DNA from: Rhopalosiphum padi
Taxonomy: Eukaryota > Arthropoda > Insecta > Hemiptera > Aphididae
Reading direction: 5' to 3'
Assembly (NCBI RefSeq): GCF_020882245.1
Contig: NC_083597.1
Location: 65,326,152-65,390,151 of the forward strand
DNA: 64,000 nucleotides
Part shown: piece by piece, positions 1-12,000 of the stretch
How positions within the stretch are numbered: the stretch's first letter is position 1
Layout of the letters: every line of letters begins with the position of its first letter
Program-made: the position numbers and the translations under genes
Notes under the pieces: generated by a model
Database searches by the model: none
What the model saw: the letters and a program-made list of their open reading frames with translations, nothing else
Told to the model about the DNA's origin: nothing

Positions 1-413
1 AGCAAATATATAATAAAATTGAAAATTGATATCTGGTCACTTTGGTGTTTGGATTGTTTTTTTATTTTGTATATGTTATTAGTATGGTGCAAATTTATAT
101 GTATTTAAGTCTCAAAAATGTGTACATATATGTGTATTTAATAATGATATATTTATTGTTATCCAAATATGCAAAAATAATAAAATCATAAACCATAGCT
201 TCAAACAATCAATGCTATAACATTTTTAATTTGTAGAATCACTGAATTATCTTCATCCATATTAAATATGAACATAAATATTAAATACATACAAATCCAC
301 ACCCTTGCTATTAATATTAAGATCAATAAAATTTAATTTAATTATATTATAATAGTTAATATAGTATATAATGATTAGTGAATATATTTATAGTTCTAAA
401 ATATAATTTTAAG
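1..413 (+). other. SART3 intron (partial)
   Basis: AT-rich sequence ending in an AG acceptor at 412-413, directly before the first recognisable SART3 exon. No open frame with SART3-like or other recognisable protein content is seen, so I read it as the tail of an intron whose donor lies upstream of the window. Confidence 0.6.
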
Positions 414-3400
414 GTTATGGTTATTCTGGTGATCCAAATTGTGAATTGCTTTTATGGTGGACTGATTTTGAAGCCATTATAACTGGAGATATGGAACGTG
501 TTAGGAAGATGTGGAATGAAATTTTAAATGCTGGTCTTAATCAATACTCTTCATATTGGATGAAATATATAAATATTGAAATGTATGTAATAAAAACTAA
601 AATATAAGTAGAATTATTTGAAAAATTATTAATTTATATTTACATTTCAATTCATTAAATTTATAAAATATTTTTATTTCCAGTCAATTTGGTGATCAAA
701 AACATGTACGTAAAATATTTGCTAGAGCTTTAATGACAAACACAGATTTACCTGAAACAATTGGTACTGAGTGGATTAGATACGAAACATTGTATGGCGA
801 TTTAGATACCTTATTAAATTGCAAAGAAAAATATAAAACTAAGTATGTGATTATTGTTATTCAGTTTCAGAATTAATTTTTTTACCTATTTGATACTTTT
901 TATTTTCTTGCATGAATTTAATTTGAGTTTGTTATAAATAAATTTCTTAAAAAATTAATAATTAATTTTTAAATTAGTCTTATTAAATAATTAAATTTTT
1001 AATAATTATATAAATGTAAGCAGATAGTGAAGGAATAAAAAGTAAATATTATTTGATAGTTATCTATAATTGATATTACATTTATTAATTACATTCTACT
1101 GTTCTATTAATCAAACAAAGGTAATATTAATATTAAAAAAAAAAATTAGGGATAAAATGTATTAACATGTCTTTAATTTAATTTTATACAAATTTCATAT
1201 TTCATCATTAGAATGAAACTAGTACAAGAAACACACGAAAAAGTTTCAAAAACTGAGAACAAAACAGGAACTAACGAAAAAGAAGCAAAGAAAAGAAAAG
1301 TAATTCTGTTTTAGTAATTAATATTAATATATTGAAACTAATGCTTCTATTTTTTAGTGGGATGAAAGAGAACCAACTAAAAATTATAATGAAAAATCAA
1401 ATGGAAATTTTAAAGTAAATTATGCTAAGAATGACAAACAAGAATTTGAATCTTCTCCTGTTAAGAAATTTAAAACAAGTAAATGGAAATCATAACTTTT
1501 AATACCTAACTGTTTTAGAATAGATGGGTGGGATAGGTACTTGGTTTTACTATAATTTATATCTTATTTCTTCTTTTGGTTTGCAGTTTAATGAAATGCA
1601 ATACAAAATAAACCTAGTTATTAGAGTATTCAGATGCATTTGTTTTACTAACCAATAACAAGCATTTAGGAGAGCTTTGTGCAATGAACTCTTTTGCTCA
1701 TTCATTCTCAAAATTACATGTTATAAAAAAATTGTTATCTACTGTTACATCAGTTGTATACTCTTTTTAATTTAAATAAAGCTTTGGCTGAAAATCTACA
1801 AATTAAATCCTATTTTCCTCAGGAATATAAATTGATTATTTAAAAAGCAGATTTAATCTAAATAATTATAGTGATTCATATGATATATTGCTCTTGGTTT
1901 AATAGATAAATAATACAATTTAGCTACCACTACTTGAAAGTTGTAATTGATTAAATTTCCTAGAAGTTTTTAAGTTAATTTTGAATAACATTTAAAAAAC
2001 AGTAAAAAGCTTAAAATCCTTTAATGGTGTTTATTCTTTGTCCAGCAAGAGAACATGCCGCTTCTGGGCATCTCTATGCACTACTCTACCATCAACACGG
2101 GTTCATCATTGGCAGGGTGTTGCATGAGGATGCACAAAAGAATCAATTTTTTTTTTTAGCTATTGTATTTTCTCAATAAACAAAGTATTTATACATTTTT
2201 AAAGTACTATCATGGGGAATGTTGATGTATAAATAAATATATATGTTTTTATCTGATAATACAAAAATATGGCTTATAAACTTAATCTAACAACATATCA
2301 GCTGATAGTATTGAAACTTAGATAACTGTCAAATGATATTATATGTTTGGAATTTCTAAATAATATACTAAATTTAAAATTTATTATTTTATCTTATACC
2401 ATTGTGGGTTTTACTTAAAATAATAATTAAAATACAACTATGGTGAAAATGAAAAAAATATTTAAAAAAATGGGTAAAATATTAACAACAAATAAATATG
2501 TTTCTCTAATGTTATATTATTGTTTTAGCTGAAATAAACCTGGATAAAGGTGGTCGACATATGGAAGTTGAAGGTAAAGAAAACCGTTCTGTATTTGTAA
2601 GCAACTTGGATTTTGCTGTGACTGAATTGGAAGTGAAAGATGCATTGTCTTCAGTTGGTCATTGTGAAGTGTTATTAGTAAGAGATTTCAAAGGCCGGTC
2701 TAAAGGATTTGGTTATGTGCTTTTTGAAAAGCCTGTAAGTATAAATAATTATTTTTATTAATATTATTATTAATTTATTTATTGTTTTACAGGAAATGGT
2801 TGCAGAAGCATTGAAAAAAGATCGTGAATGTGTAAATAATCGACCAATGTTTGTGTCTAAATGCGAACCTGATAAACAAAGTAGATCTTCAGGGTTACGA
2901 TTTACTACTGAATTAGAAAAAAATAAATTATTTGTTAAAGGTAAAATGTTAAACATTTTGTATTTTTTAATTTTTAAAAGAAATAATAAACTTTACCATT
3001 AATTTAATTTTAACGACAAAGTTTTTCATGATTATGAGTAAATTAAGTATAAACAATAATTAATTGAATTATTTATTAAAATTCAGTTTATCGTTAACAT
3101 TATTTAAATGTTAGGTACTTTAATATGTGATACAAATACTTAATGAAAAATAATTTTTAAAATTGGCATTGTTTTAATAATTAATATAATACCATTCTTC
3201 TAGGTTAGATTAATATTAAGTTAATTTAGTCATGAAAATGTCATAATTTGTCTAATATACCATTATATTTATGGTATAAAAAACAATATTAAATATTTTT
3301 TTTATTAATTAATTTTAATTTTCAGTATTAATCATTTTCAAAAATTTGAAACAATCATGTTAAAAATTATTTAATAATAGGTAATTAAATAATTTAAATC

Positions 3401-4205
3401 AAATTAGTTTTTTATTATTGCTTATAGCAACTTAATTATTAATTGATAATTGTAAAAAACAAATAATGAAAAAATGACAATAGTATTCAGTCATAATTTG
3501 TTCAAATTTTAACATAACAATACTAATTTTCCAGTCAGTTAAAATGTTGTATATTGAATAAAAAATGTCTTATTTTATTTGTTTATAATTAAAATAATTT
3601 ATATGTTGAGTAATACATTTTAGGATTTAGTTATTTATAGACATTTTTAATTTTTCATAGGTTTACCATTTACTTGTACAAAAACTGATATAGAAAATAT
3701 TTTTAAGCCATATGGAGCTTTAAAAGATGTCCGGGTTGTGACATTTAGAAATGGTCATTCAAAAGGATTAGCTTATGTAGATTTTGAGGATGAGGTAATA
3801 TAACTATTATAATTTGATGTAACCTTATGTTTAATTTCATATTTTATTAGGTATCAGCTGCTCAAGCATTGTTAAAAACAGACAACATGGTAATAAAAGA
3901 TAGAACTATATCAGTAGCATTAAGTCGACCACCAGAACGTAAAGATCCTTCAGAAATTAAATCTTACCCTCCTGTTGCTAAGTTTAAATCGCAACCTTCA
4001 ACTCTATTATTAGGACGGTAAGTTAGTTTTTATTTCGTTTAATAATATTTTTTAATATAAATATTTTTTTTTTAGTCGTTCAAAACTATCTTTAACACCA
4101 AGTGTATTACAGAAAAAGTCTGTTCAAACTGCATCGACATCTGCTGATGATAAAACTCCACTTAGTAATGATGACTTCAGAAAAATGCTACTTGGTAGCA
4201 AGTAA
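414..4205 (+). CDS. SART3: SART3 (spliceosome recycling factor), 3' part of gene
   Basis: Family role: SART3/p110 binds U6 snRNA and promotes U4/U6 snRNP reassembly in the nucleus. Exons read from sequence: 414-582, 684-842, 1212-1299, 1358-1478, 2529-2734, 2793-2940, 3661-3794, 3851-4017, 4076-4205. All join in phase through GT..AG introns and give about 439 C-terminal residues. The first two exons encode HAT-type helical repeats (for example DMERVRKMWNEIL and KHVRKIFARAL). Then comes a lysine-rich linker with an NLS-like KKRKWDE. RRM1 has RNP2 VFVSNLDF and RNP1 RSKGFGYVLF. RRM2 has RNP2 LFVKGLPF and RNP1 HSKGLAYVDF. The protein ends in DDFRKMLLGSK, matching the conserved SART3 C-terminal signature. 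The N-terminal HAT repeats lie left of the window. The gene is tail-to-tail with the monooxygenase gene. Exact splice sites are my reading; the family call is firm. Confidence 0.93.
1479..2528 (+). other. SART3 intron with a small GC-richer patch
   Basis: A 1,050-bp intron between the linker exon and RRM1. Most of it is plain AT-rich DNA. At about 2041-2140 there is a clearly less AT-rich stretch that is open for about 35 codons in one + frame but has no recognisable domain, no flanking splice sites that fit the SART3 phase, and no family match I can name. It may be a fragment of an old repeat. Confidence 0.4.
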
Positions 4206-4920
4206 ATAGCTGTTGAATATTATTTTTTTTTTAAATAGAAAAATAATACTTTCTTTTCTTTACGTTATCTTTATGTAATTTAAAATATTTTGTTTTAATA
4301 TTATATTTGATGAAGATACAATATTCTTTTATAAAATCAGATTATTTTTGCAATAGACTTGATTGTAAGTATTTTAAATTCAATGATAAAAATAATAAAA
4401 ACATATTATTTAGAAGGTATTTGTTTATTTACTTCTTTTCTATAATTTGTTAAAAAACAGAAGTTATTACAAAGAATTCATAATATGAGCATCTATAATA
4501 ACATTTGGTTTTTAAATTAAAAGATTGGCAATTATACAATTTAAAATCGAAAGTTTTTATTGCCATAATAATTTAATATATTATATTTACTACATTAAAA
4601 ACTTTTGTGTTTATAAAATAATCACTACAAACTTAACACCTTACCTTACCAATTATTATACTACTTTTTAGTTCATTACTAATAGTTCCATAAATAAAAA
4701 TCAAGTAAAAAAAAAAATACTCACAATAACCATGTCTTTTTTTGACACATAGTCTTATTATATCATAATATATTAAAATATATGTATTATGTACAGATTT
4801 TAATTCTATAAGCTATCACTTTAATTTAAGTGTGATCACAATTTGTAAAATATAAAAAAAAATAATAATAATAAAAGTTGTCTTTACAGCATATGCATTA
4901 TGACTTATATTTGTATACTC
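4206..4920. other. Intergenic space between convergent genes
   Basis: About 715 bp between the SART3 stop (+) and the monooxygenase stop (-). It should contain both 3' UTRs. Poly(A)-like hexamers occur on both strands, such as AATAAA on the minus strand at 4556-4561. The short distance makes overlapping antisense 3' ends possible. No further gene seen. Confidence 0.6.
4394..4399 (+). terminator. Possible SART3 poly(A) signal
   Basis: An AATAAA hexamer about 190 bp after the SART3 stop codon. The spacing is reasonable for a short 3' UTR, but such hexamers are frequent in this AT-rich DNA, so the assignment is tentative. Confidence 0.3.
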
Positions 4921-7900
4921 TTATACTAGATTGTCGGGTACACCTTTGAAACCTATCATAGTCTTCTTAACCCTAGGGGGTGGTACAGGCTGCTCATTTT
5001 TGCTTGTCTTCTTTTCTTCATTTACACTTTTTCTCATACAAGAATAAGATGATTCGGCCATTCTTCTCCACCATGATTTTATAGTGTCTCCAGCATGATA
5101 GAAGTACCAATACACAAACATGAATACCATTAAAATGAAGCCCAATGTCAATAGTATAATAGATATGATAAATATGGCCAAGCTGAATCCTGTAGATTGT
5201 GGCTTATGATGTTCCGTCGTGTCTGGTATCTCGTTGGTGTCAACAGTTTCAGTTACACTGGTAGTCGACGTCGTTATTGTAATTGGCGTTGGATATGGTG
5301 ACGTATCGACTGTGCCATCTCTGTCGGACACCGAGATGTCAGCGCACGCCCGGAACTCCTCTTGTGGCCCACAGCCAACCGCACTGGTGCCATTCCCACA
5401 CTCGCCCCAATTGTTGCCCGCAATATACTTCCATTGCAATACGCACTGACTGCATGTCAAACCGTCCGGCAACAGGTATCTCATTTCGTAAACCTTGTTC
5501 TCTGTACCTGGATAAAACCGAGTGTCGTGGAACGCTTCGATGGCGTCCTTGGTCTTAACCCTCCGCAATACGTACTTGTCCAGGCACGACTGGCTGGCCA
5601 CTTGCTTGGGCGCGTTGTTTGGACACAGCCTGAATTCGAAGTACCCGCGGTGGTTGGCCGTCAGCTCGATGCGTACAATTACTGGCTGTCCGATTTTGTA
5701 ACGGCGCACGATCACTCCCTGTCCGTACTTTCCGCCAGCTTCGTGTTGTCTCGGCTGCAGAAAAACACAGGGTCGTAATTAATCGTTTATATGAATTTGG
5801 GATATTTTCCTCCTACATGTGTTCCTCTCTCGGTCCTTAATAAAAATCATGATTGGTTTAAAATTTAAACAAATATTCTCATTAAAATAAGTTAAAAAAC
5901 TATTACAATTATGACTATCAAAACTGGAAAAATAGTATTTTGTAAATATAGATGGATACAATAGTGGTTAGAGTCATTGAGTAGAAGTGGAGTTGTTCAA
6001 TTGAATATAGTCAACCTTATTTTTGTGTGTAGTAGTAAATGACAAATTGACGAAAAAAAATATATGTATACTAGTTACAACCCTTAAAAAGTAAAGTTTG
6101 TGATAGGTAGCAAAATGTACAAAAAATAGACCGTAGTCAGCTAAATGGTTGGTAGATAATATAATATGCTCTCCCTGACGTTGGGCGCTGGTTAACAAAG
6201 CCACCGCTAACCCTAACTTTCCGACTGACACAGGTGCTTTCGGGGCACGGGTGCTTCCGGAGCTACCTGAAGAGGTTTAATCGGACGGACGACAGCTATT
6301 GCGTATACTGCGTCGACCCCGACGACACTGTTGAGCACACGGTTTTTACCTGCCCGAGATGGCTTGACGACCGCGTTCGAATGACAGAGATTATGAGGCG
6401 ACCTCCGAACGCGGGCGACGTTGAGGAAATCCTGTGTGGTCCCCTGTCACATGACTTGCCAGAAGACGCCCAAGCCCGAAGGAGAATTATCAAGCAGTTC
6501 GAAACTAATCGCCTGGAGTTCATCCGCATGGTCGAGACGATTCTGTCGACCAAAGAAAATGATGAACGCGACGAAGAGGCCTTGCGAAGGGCACAGGGGA
6601 ACGTGCGACCGCCCTGATGGAGAAATGACAGGCACGCGAATTCAAGGGCATTCCATAAAATTCAGATCGACTTTGTTAGTGAAAAATTTAATTGTTGAAA
6701 TGCTTGAACGGGGTAAGCCGGGGAGCTGTCCCGTCTGCCTCCCACGTATGTGTTATAATATTTGATACAGTCAATAATAAACGATGGCGGCGCCGCGGAA
6801 GCAATGCGAAAGCAGATCCCGCGGCGTCGTCGGTTAAAACGGAAAAAAAAAAAAAAGATAATATAATATGCTACAGGATATTAAATTCACTCATTTTGAG
6901 CATATTTACTTCAAACTTATAATATATAGGTATACCTATTAATTGTCATTATTTGGCAATAAATGCTACCTATTTAATATTTATTATGGTATACAGTTTT
7001 TAGTCGGTAAATATTTTGTAGTTTATTGTTTGCACGTTGAATTTATAGGTTTTTTATACACATAATTTTAAATGAACTAATCTGTGCAACATTTAAAGGT
7101 ACAAGATAAAAGTTTATTACTTAAATACCAACTTATAAGTGACAATTACGGATAAATAGGTTGTCAAAGTAATCATATTTATAATTATAAATTTGTATAT
7201 TTTGTATAATTAGGTATCTCAAATTTTGTACATTATAGATACATATACCTATACGAAGAAATGTTGTTGGAATGAAGGATTTTTAAAGCAGACAACAAAA
7301 ATTTCCAAATAACGGGATTCAGGTGGCAAACTTAAATAATATGTTTACTAACAATGTACAAAAAAGGATGCCAAACATTAAAGTGCACCAATCTATTTGA
7401 AAAAATAATACATTTTATTTTTATACTTACATAGTTACATTGGTTTTTATGGGAAATACAGGGTGATTCTTTTATCATTATATACACTCATTATTTCGTC
7501 AAGTATTGATTTTTTTTTTCAATATATTTTGTCATGCTTTTTTCAAATTGTATGCATTTTTTGTTTTTTTCATCCTTTTATTTAATATTGAAACCATTAT
7601 CAACGTTTGATTTTCAAATGGTAACCTATAAATATCATAAAATAGTAGGACTATTTTTTTATCAATCAACTGTAAAATCATTATTTTTCATTTAACCATT
7701 AATGAGTTATAGCTGCTCAAAGTTGGATGGTTTGAAATTTTTAGGTGTTCATTCTACATGTTATTACGGCCGTGAGGCTTTGGTATAACTACAAGTACAA
7801 AGTTCATCATTGCGTCGATAGTAGATAGCCGATAACGAGTTTAATTTTATTACATATGAAATATTATATTATATATGTTTATTACATATTATGTACCTTT

Positions 7901-9085
7901 TATTATTTATTTATACCCACGTGACTACTTGTCTTCAGAAACAAGAAGTATTATAAAAACCGAAAACCACCCAAATTTTAAAAGCTATATCTTGCAAAAA
8001 TAATTAACGAAAAATAATAATTTGAACGTTAAAATTCATAAAAAAAATAGCTCTATTAATTTAGTATATTTTAAATGTAGGTTGCCATTTGAAAATCAAA
8101 AGTTGTAGTGGTTTCACTATTAAATAAAATTGTGAAAAAATAAAAATTTCATATTGTTAGTTTGAGAAAAGCATGATACCTAGTCATAATATTTAAAAAA
8201 AAAAATGAAAAAAAATCAATAGGTACTTGACGAAATAATGAGTGTAATGATAAAAGAATTACTGTGTATAATAACGAACTGTATAATAGGTAACTATCCA
8301 TTTTTTGAAAAGTTCGATGTAGATGAGATATAAATATGTTATAATTTATAACACAATACTGTATATAATAAGTATAATGTGAACGGGATTGTATTCCACC
8401 ACTGTTAATTTTCCTAAAAAAAAAGAAAGGTACTTTCCATTTTCCTTAAATATTTTACTATATTTTATCACAATGATTTTTATTTTTAGTTAATTGTATA
8501 TTTTGATGATAATACATGAAAATAAAAATATATAGAACAATATTGATCATGGTCATAGAATGATAGGTAGGTATATCTAGGTATCTTTTAACCTACCTAT
8601 TTTAATTAATATGAGGGTGACAATTTCTTTTTTTTGTTAATAAACTTAATGAAGGAAAATGGTCTAAATTTATCAGGTATTTTTTTTTTTGAGAAAAAAA
8701 TGAACAGCAAAGGAATACGGAAGAATCTACCCACCAATGTATGTACCTATATTGTGTGTATGCTTTAAATAGATACCTGTGGAGCGTCCCATGGGTCGCC
8801 GCATATACCGCATTTGCCTCCATTCGTCTGATACTGTCTCGTAAAGCCACCACAGTACAATTCGTTGTCATTGTAATTTGGTGGTGTATTGAAGCCATAT
8901 CTATCGGGATGAAAAGCGTCAGGGTTTTCAATTGATTTCATGGCTACTTTATAAAAAGAAAAAAAATCTTACCTCCACATAGAAGCTCTGGAGGGCGGTT
9001 CAATTAGTCGTCCATGTCCATTGGTTTCTTTGTACTCTAGCGCCCATAGGATAAATCCAATAACCAGTTTTGGTCCAAATATCAT
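4921..9085 (-). CDS. AA15-type lytic chitin/polysaccharide monooxygenase, membrane-anchored
   Basis: Family role: copper enzymes that oxidatively cleave chitin or cellulose outside the cell. Exons on the minus strand: 9085-8973, 8900-8777, 5754-4921; phases agree and give 356 residues. Residues 1-23 are a signal peptide. Cleavage after Gly23 exposes His24 in HGRLIEPPSRASMW, the N-terminal histidine of the copper brace. The second brace histidine is His114 in TANHRGYFEFRLCP. Conserved family blocks follow: RYGFNTPPNYND, CGICGDPWDAPQ, TCSQCVLQWKY and the cysteine-rich GCGPQEEFRACADI, where Phe213 may be the axial aromatic. After a Thr/Ser-rich linker, residues about 269-298 form a strong transmembrane helix, followed by a basic tail with WWRR and PVPPPRVKK. 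A 5' UTR splice acceptor ends at 9092. The long open frame alone (from 5715) starts at an internal GTG and misses exons 1 and 2. Confidence 0.92.
6155..6170 (+). repeat. 5' target-site duplication of the R1-like element
   Basis: The 16-base sequence GATAATATAATATGCT ends exactly where GC-rich retrotransposon sequence begins, and is repeated exactly at 6857-6872 after the poly(A) tail. Confidence 0.9.
6171..6856 (+). mobile_element. 5'-truncated R1-like non-LTR retrotransposon
   Basis: A GC-rich insert of 686 bp in otherwise AT-rich intron DNA. It is in frame from its first base: 6171-6617 encodes 148 residues resembling the extreme C-terminus of an R1/I/Jockey-type ORF2. Visible are LPDVGRWL, then LTQVLSGHGCFRSYLKRF, then a zinc-knuckle motif CVYCVDPDDTVEHTVFTCPRW (C-x2-C-xn-H-x4-C), ending at a TGA at 6615-6617. 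About 225 bp of 3' UTR and an A-run at 6843-6856 follow. The perfect 16-bp duplication on both sides marks target-primed integration. The frame is unbroken, so the insertion is likely young, but it lacks endonuclease and reverse transcriptase and cannot move by itself. It runs opposite to the host gene. The exact clade cannot be set without alignment. Confidence 0.9.
6857..6872 (+). repeat. 3' target-site duplication of the R1-like element
   Basis: An exact copy of the 16 bases at 6155-6170, directly after the poly(A) tail. Confidence 0.9.
7459..8266. mobile_element. Palindromic MITE-like element, copy A (TA duplication)
   Basis: The left end CAGGGTGATTCTTTTATCA is the inverted partner of the right end at 8248-8266. 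The match continues inward (ACTCATTATTTCGTCAAGTA, then a CAAATGG block) over about 300 bp per arm with moderate divergence. TA dinucleotides flank it (7457-7458 and 8267-8268). No protein is encoded. Terminal sequence and TA target suggest a non-autonomous Tc1/mariner-like element. It lies in the monooxygenase second intron and is related to copies B (46621-47263) and C (48985-49581). Confidence 0.82.
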
Positions 9086-9091
9086 TATGAT

Positions 9092-12000
9092 CTGTAGAAA
9101 GAAAGCAAAACGTAAATGTTGTTGATTGACAAGGAAATTATTATGTTATTCGATATTTCAATGTTCAAATAGATTAAATTCATCTGTATATTCTGTATTT
9201 ACACACTACATGGTGAACTCAGTATAATAATAATAGGTATAATATATTATGTATTCATAAACATCTATAAATTATAATTTCTCACGTTAAATTCCTTTCG
9301 AATTAATCGGATACCCGGCTCATGGACAGAATGTTATTGACACGCTTCACCCATAACAAGAAAAGTGAAAATTGGTATAGAATATAACTAATAGTTACAA
9401 ATTTAGAACTTATAACCTATATAGTATATAGTATTTAATATGACTGCATTTTTCAAAAAAACAGTTGATTAAATAAGATTTAATACAAGCCAAACTTGAA
9501 GTAAATAATAATATGTGTATATTATTTTTATTATTTTAATTAATAGCGTAATATTATTACCTTACCTGTTAACTTTCAGATTTTAAATTATTATACATTG
9601 GAATTGCTCAAAACTAAACTAGAGTTGTAAAAGTTAAATGCTTGCCACCTCATTTATGTGTTAATTGTTTACTATAGCCTATGCCCTATAGATTTAGGTA
9701 TATTATTGATTTATACTCACACAGGATTTACATTTGTTTCATGTTCACTACGGGGTATCAAACGGTGGTAGGTAGATAGGATATCATTAGAATTTGATTT
9801 TTTTCTGGATGAGCAGATTATCGAGTCTAATAATACATACCTATAACTATTAAAAGATGTGAATTTTACTTTTAGATTAATCATTATTGAATTATGAAAT
9901 GTTTATAGATATAGTTATCTGCTAATGTTGATTGTTTGTGAGTTAGTGATATACTGTGACAAAAATGTACCTATTAAGTGTCAAAACGTCAAGTATTCAA
10001 ATTTAATTGAAAGAGATTTGTAAATAATCAATAAGTAAATGTTATTTTAGAAATAATATAAAAGATTTGATGGCTCATTATAAAACAATAGAAACTCCGC
10101 ATCGTATTGGGATTATATTATAACTTGGAAATTGTTAATAAACATTTTGTTAGGTAACTTATTACTTATTAGTTATTATAATTTATTTTTTTTTTAATCA
10201 ATAAAAATAATTATTTGGATAATAGCGTACATAGCTATGTAATATTGAATGAAAAATACATATAATTTAATATTAATATTTGTTATTAAAACATTTTAAA
10301 AATAGAAAAGTGTAAAATATTTGTATTATATTCCGATATTCGACATTCGTGTATGTATAAAGTATAATACCTATAGATACATAAAATATTAAAATTAATT
10401 TATCATTAATAAATAATTAGACAATATCAAAGTAATAATATTATATTTTTCTAATTTTGTGGAAGGCAAACTAGGTAACATGGAAATAATAAGACTATAA
10501 TTTAATTATTGTATTTACATAAAATCTACAATTGAAGTAGGAAATAAATATACATTATACCTACTCGTTGGATACTTAATTGAGTTATATACTTATTAAC
10601 AATTAATCAAGTTCGTATGATGAATGAGAGTACAATTCGAACAGTCCTATAGGTGCACTGACTATCTGACTGACAGATGATCGTTTATAAAATGTATATT
10701 TATTGTGTGAAATTTTGTTTAAGTATAGTGTAAAGAATGAATAAAAATCTTCTTTTCATTAATTTAAATAGTGTCTTATAAAGTAAAATAGAATAAATAT
10801 TTTTTCATAATTTAAAATAGTCTTTTGCGGAAAGATAAAATAAATATATCGCCGTCGATCCATCGTTTGAATGATGACTTCGCTTCATAGTATTTTTTTC
10901 TTCTTCAAATTTACATAACATCATCTATGTGCATTGTTTATAACAGCTTCCGTTCCAATTAGTTACGCATTATAGAACGACAGACGACATCCTCGATTTT
11001 ATTGAAAACTAAATTTTAATATATTATGTATGAGTAAGTTGTAGGTATAATATGGTTTTATATTTTTTATAATATTTTATTTTTTTAAATGTAGGCATTT
11101 ATGTATAGCATATAAGTTCATATATGGGAAAAATTTTGGGGAGTGATCTTAAAAGCTTATAGTCTTTCGTCTCTCTAAATATCCGCAAATTCCTCATCAC
11201 GTAGATAATATATAAATCAATTATTTTGCATTCCTTTTCTTCTCTTCTCTAGATCTTCTTTAATATTCTTCCTTATTATCTACCTACTTAGAAATTATTT
11301 GTTGTTTTTCAAAGCCACTGAATGGATACAAATAGGGTTTTCACTGTTGAATAGCTTGGTTCTCCGTTGAGATTTAAGATCTAGTTGTATAGATTAAATT
11401 CCTGTACCCGGAAAATTAAATGATAAAATAGGAGTAAGTACACCGTAACGCCATCTGACCTGTTTTTACGGTGACTTAAAAAAAAAATTCCACAGAACCA
11501 CTCATAGTTTATTTTATCATATAAGAATTTATCTTATTATTTATTTTTTTCGGGTAAAAATAAATAAATAGGAATAGCTGAATTCATTTGCTCGTGAAGT
11601 TATTAGTTTATTATACTTAAACCGAAATATACCAAACAATAGTCGCTATAATACCTAATTTGCAATAGTAGGATTGCCTAATTCTGGAGGATTTTTTACC
11701 AAGCGAAATCGGGTAATAGTGTAATTTTGGAAGATGATGCTAATAATTCTTATATGTATGATATAAATAATTAAAAATAATTTTGCATTTATATTAATCT
11801 ATCATGTAACATGTATATTGTATAGGTATTATAGCTTAAAGTTGTAAATTTTACTATAGGCACAGTACCTATATAAATATAAATAAGTACTACTCACCTA
11901 GGTATTGTCTATATTGATAATGGACATTTTGGATTGATGCTCAATATACTGCTTTCGTGTGGCTTTATTAGTTGCATCATGTGGAGTAAGTTGGGACTAA

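Larger units (their letters stand above)
5755..8776 (-). other. Second intron of the monooxygenase gene, repeat-filled
   Basis: A 3.0-kb intron between the WDAPQ exon and the PRQHEAGG exon. It contains a 5'-truncated R1-like retrotransposon and a palindromic TA-flanked element (both annotated separately). The rest is AT-rich DNA in which I see nothing else. Confidence 0.75.

Noticed and set aside
5219..5778. Three + strand open frames
   Set aside because: They are antisense shadows of the GC-richer last exon of the monooxygenase gene, with no recognisable content.
6296..6765. Further open frames in the R1-like insert, both strands
   Set aside because: Shadows of the retrotransposon ORF2 remnant, caused by its high GC.
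8602..8931. 109-codon open frame on the minus strand
   Set aside because: It overlaps monooxygenase exon 2 in a different frame. The family-matching frame (YGFNTPPNYND) is the real one.
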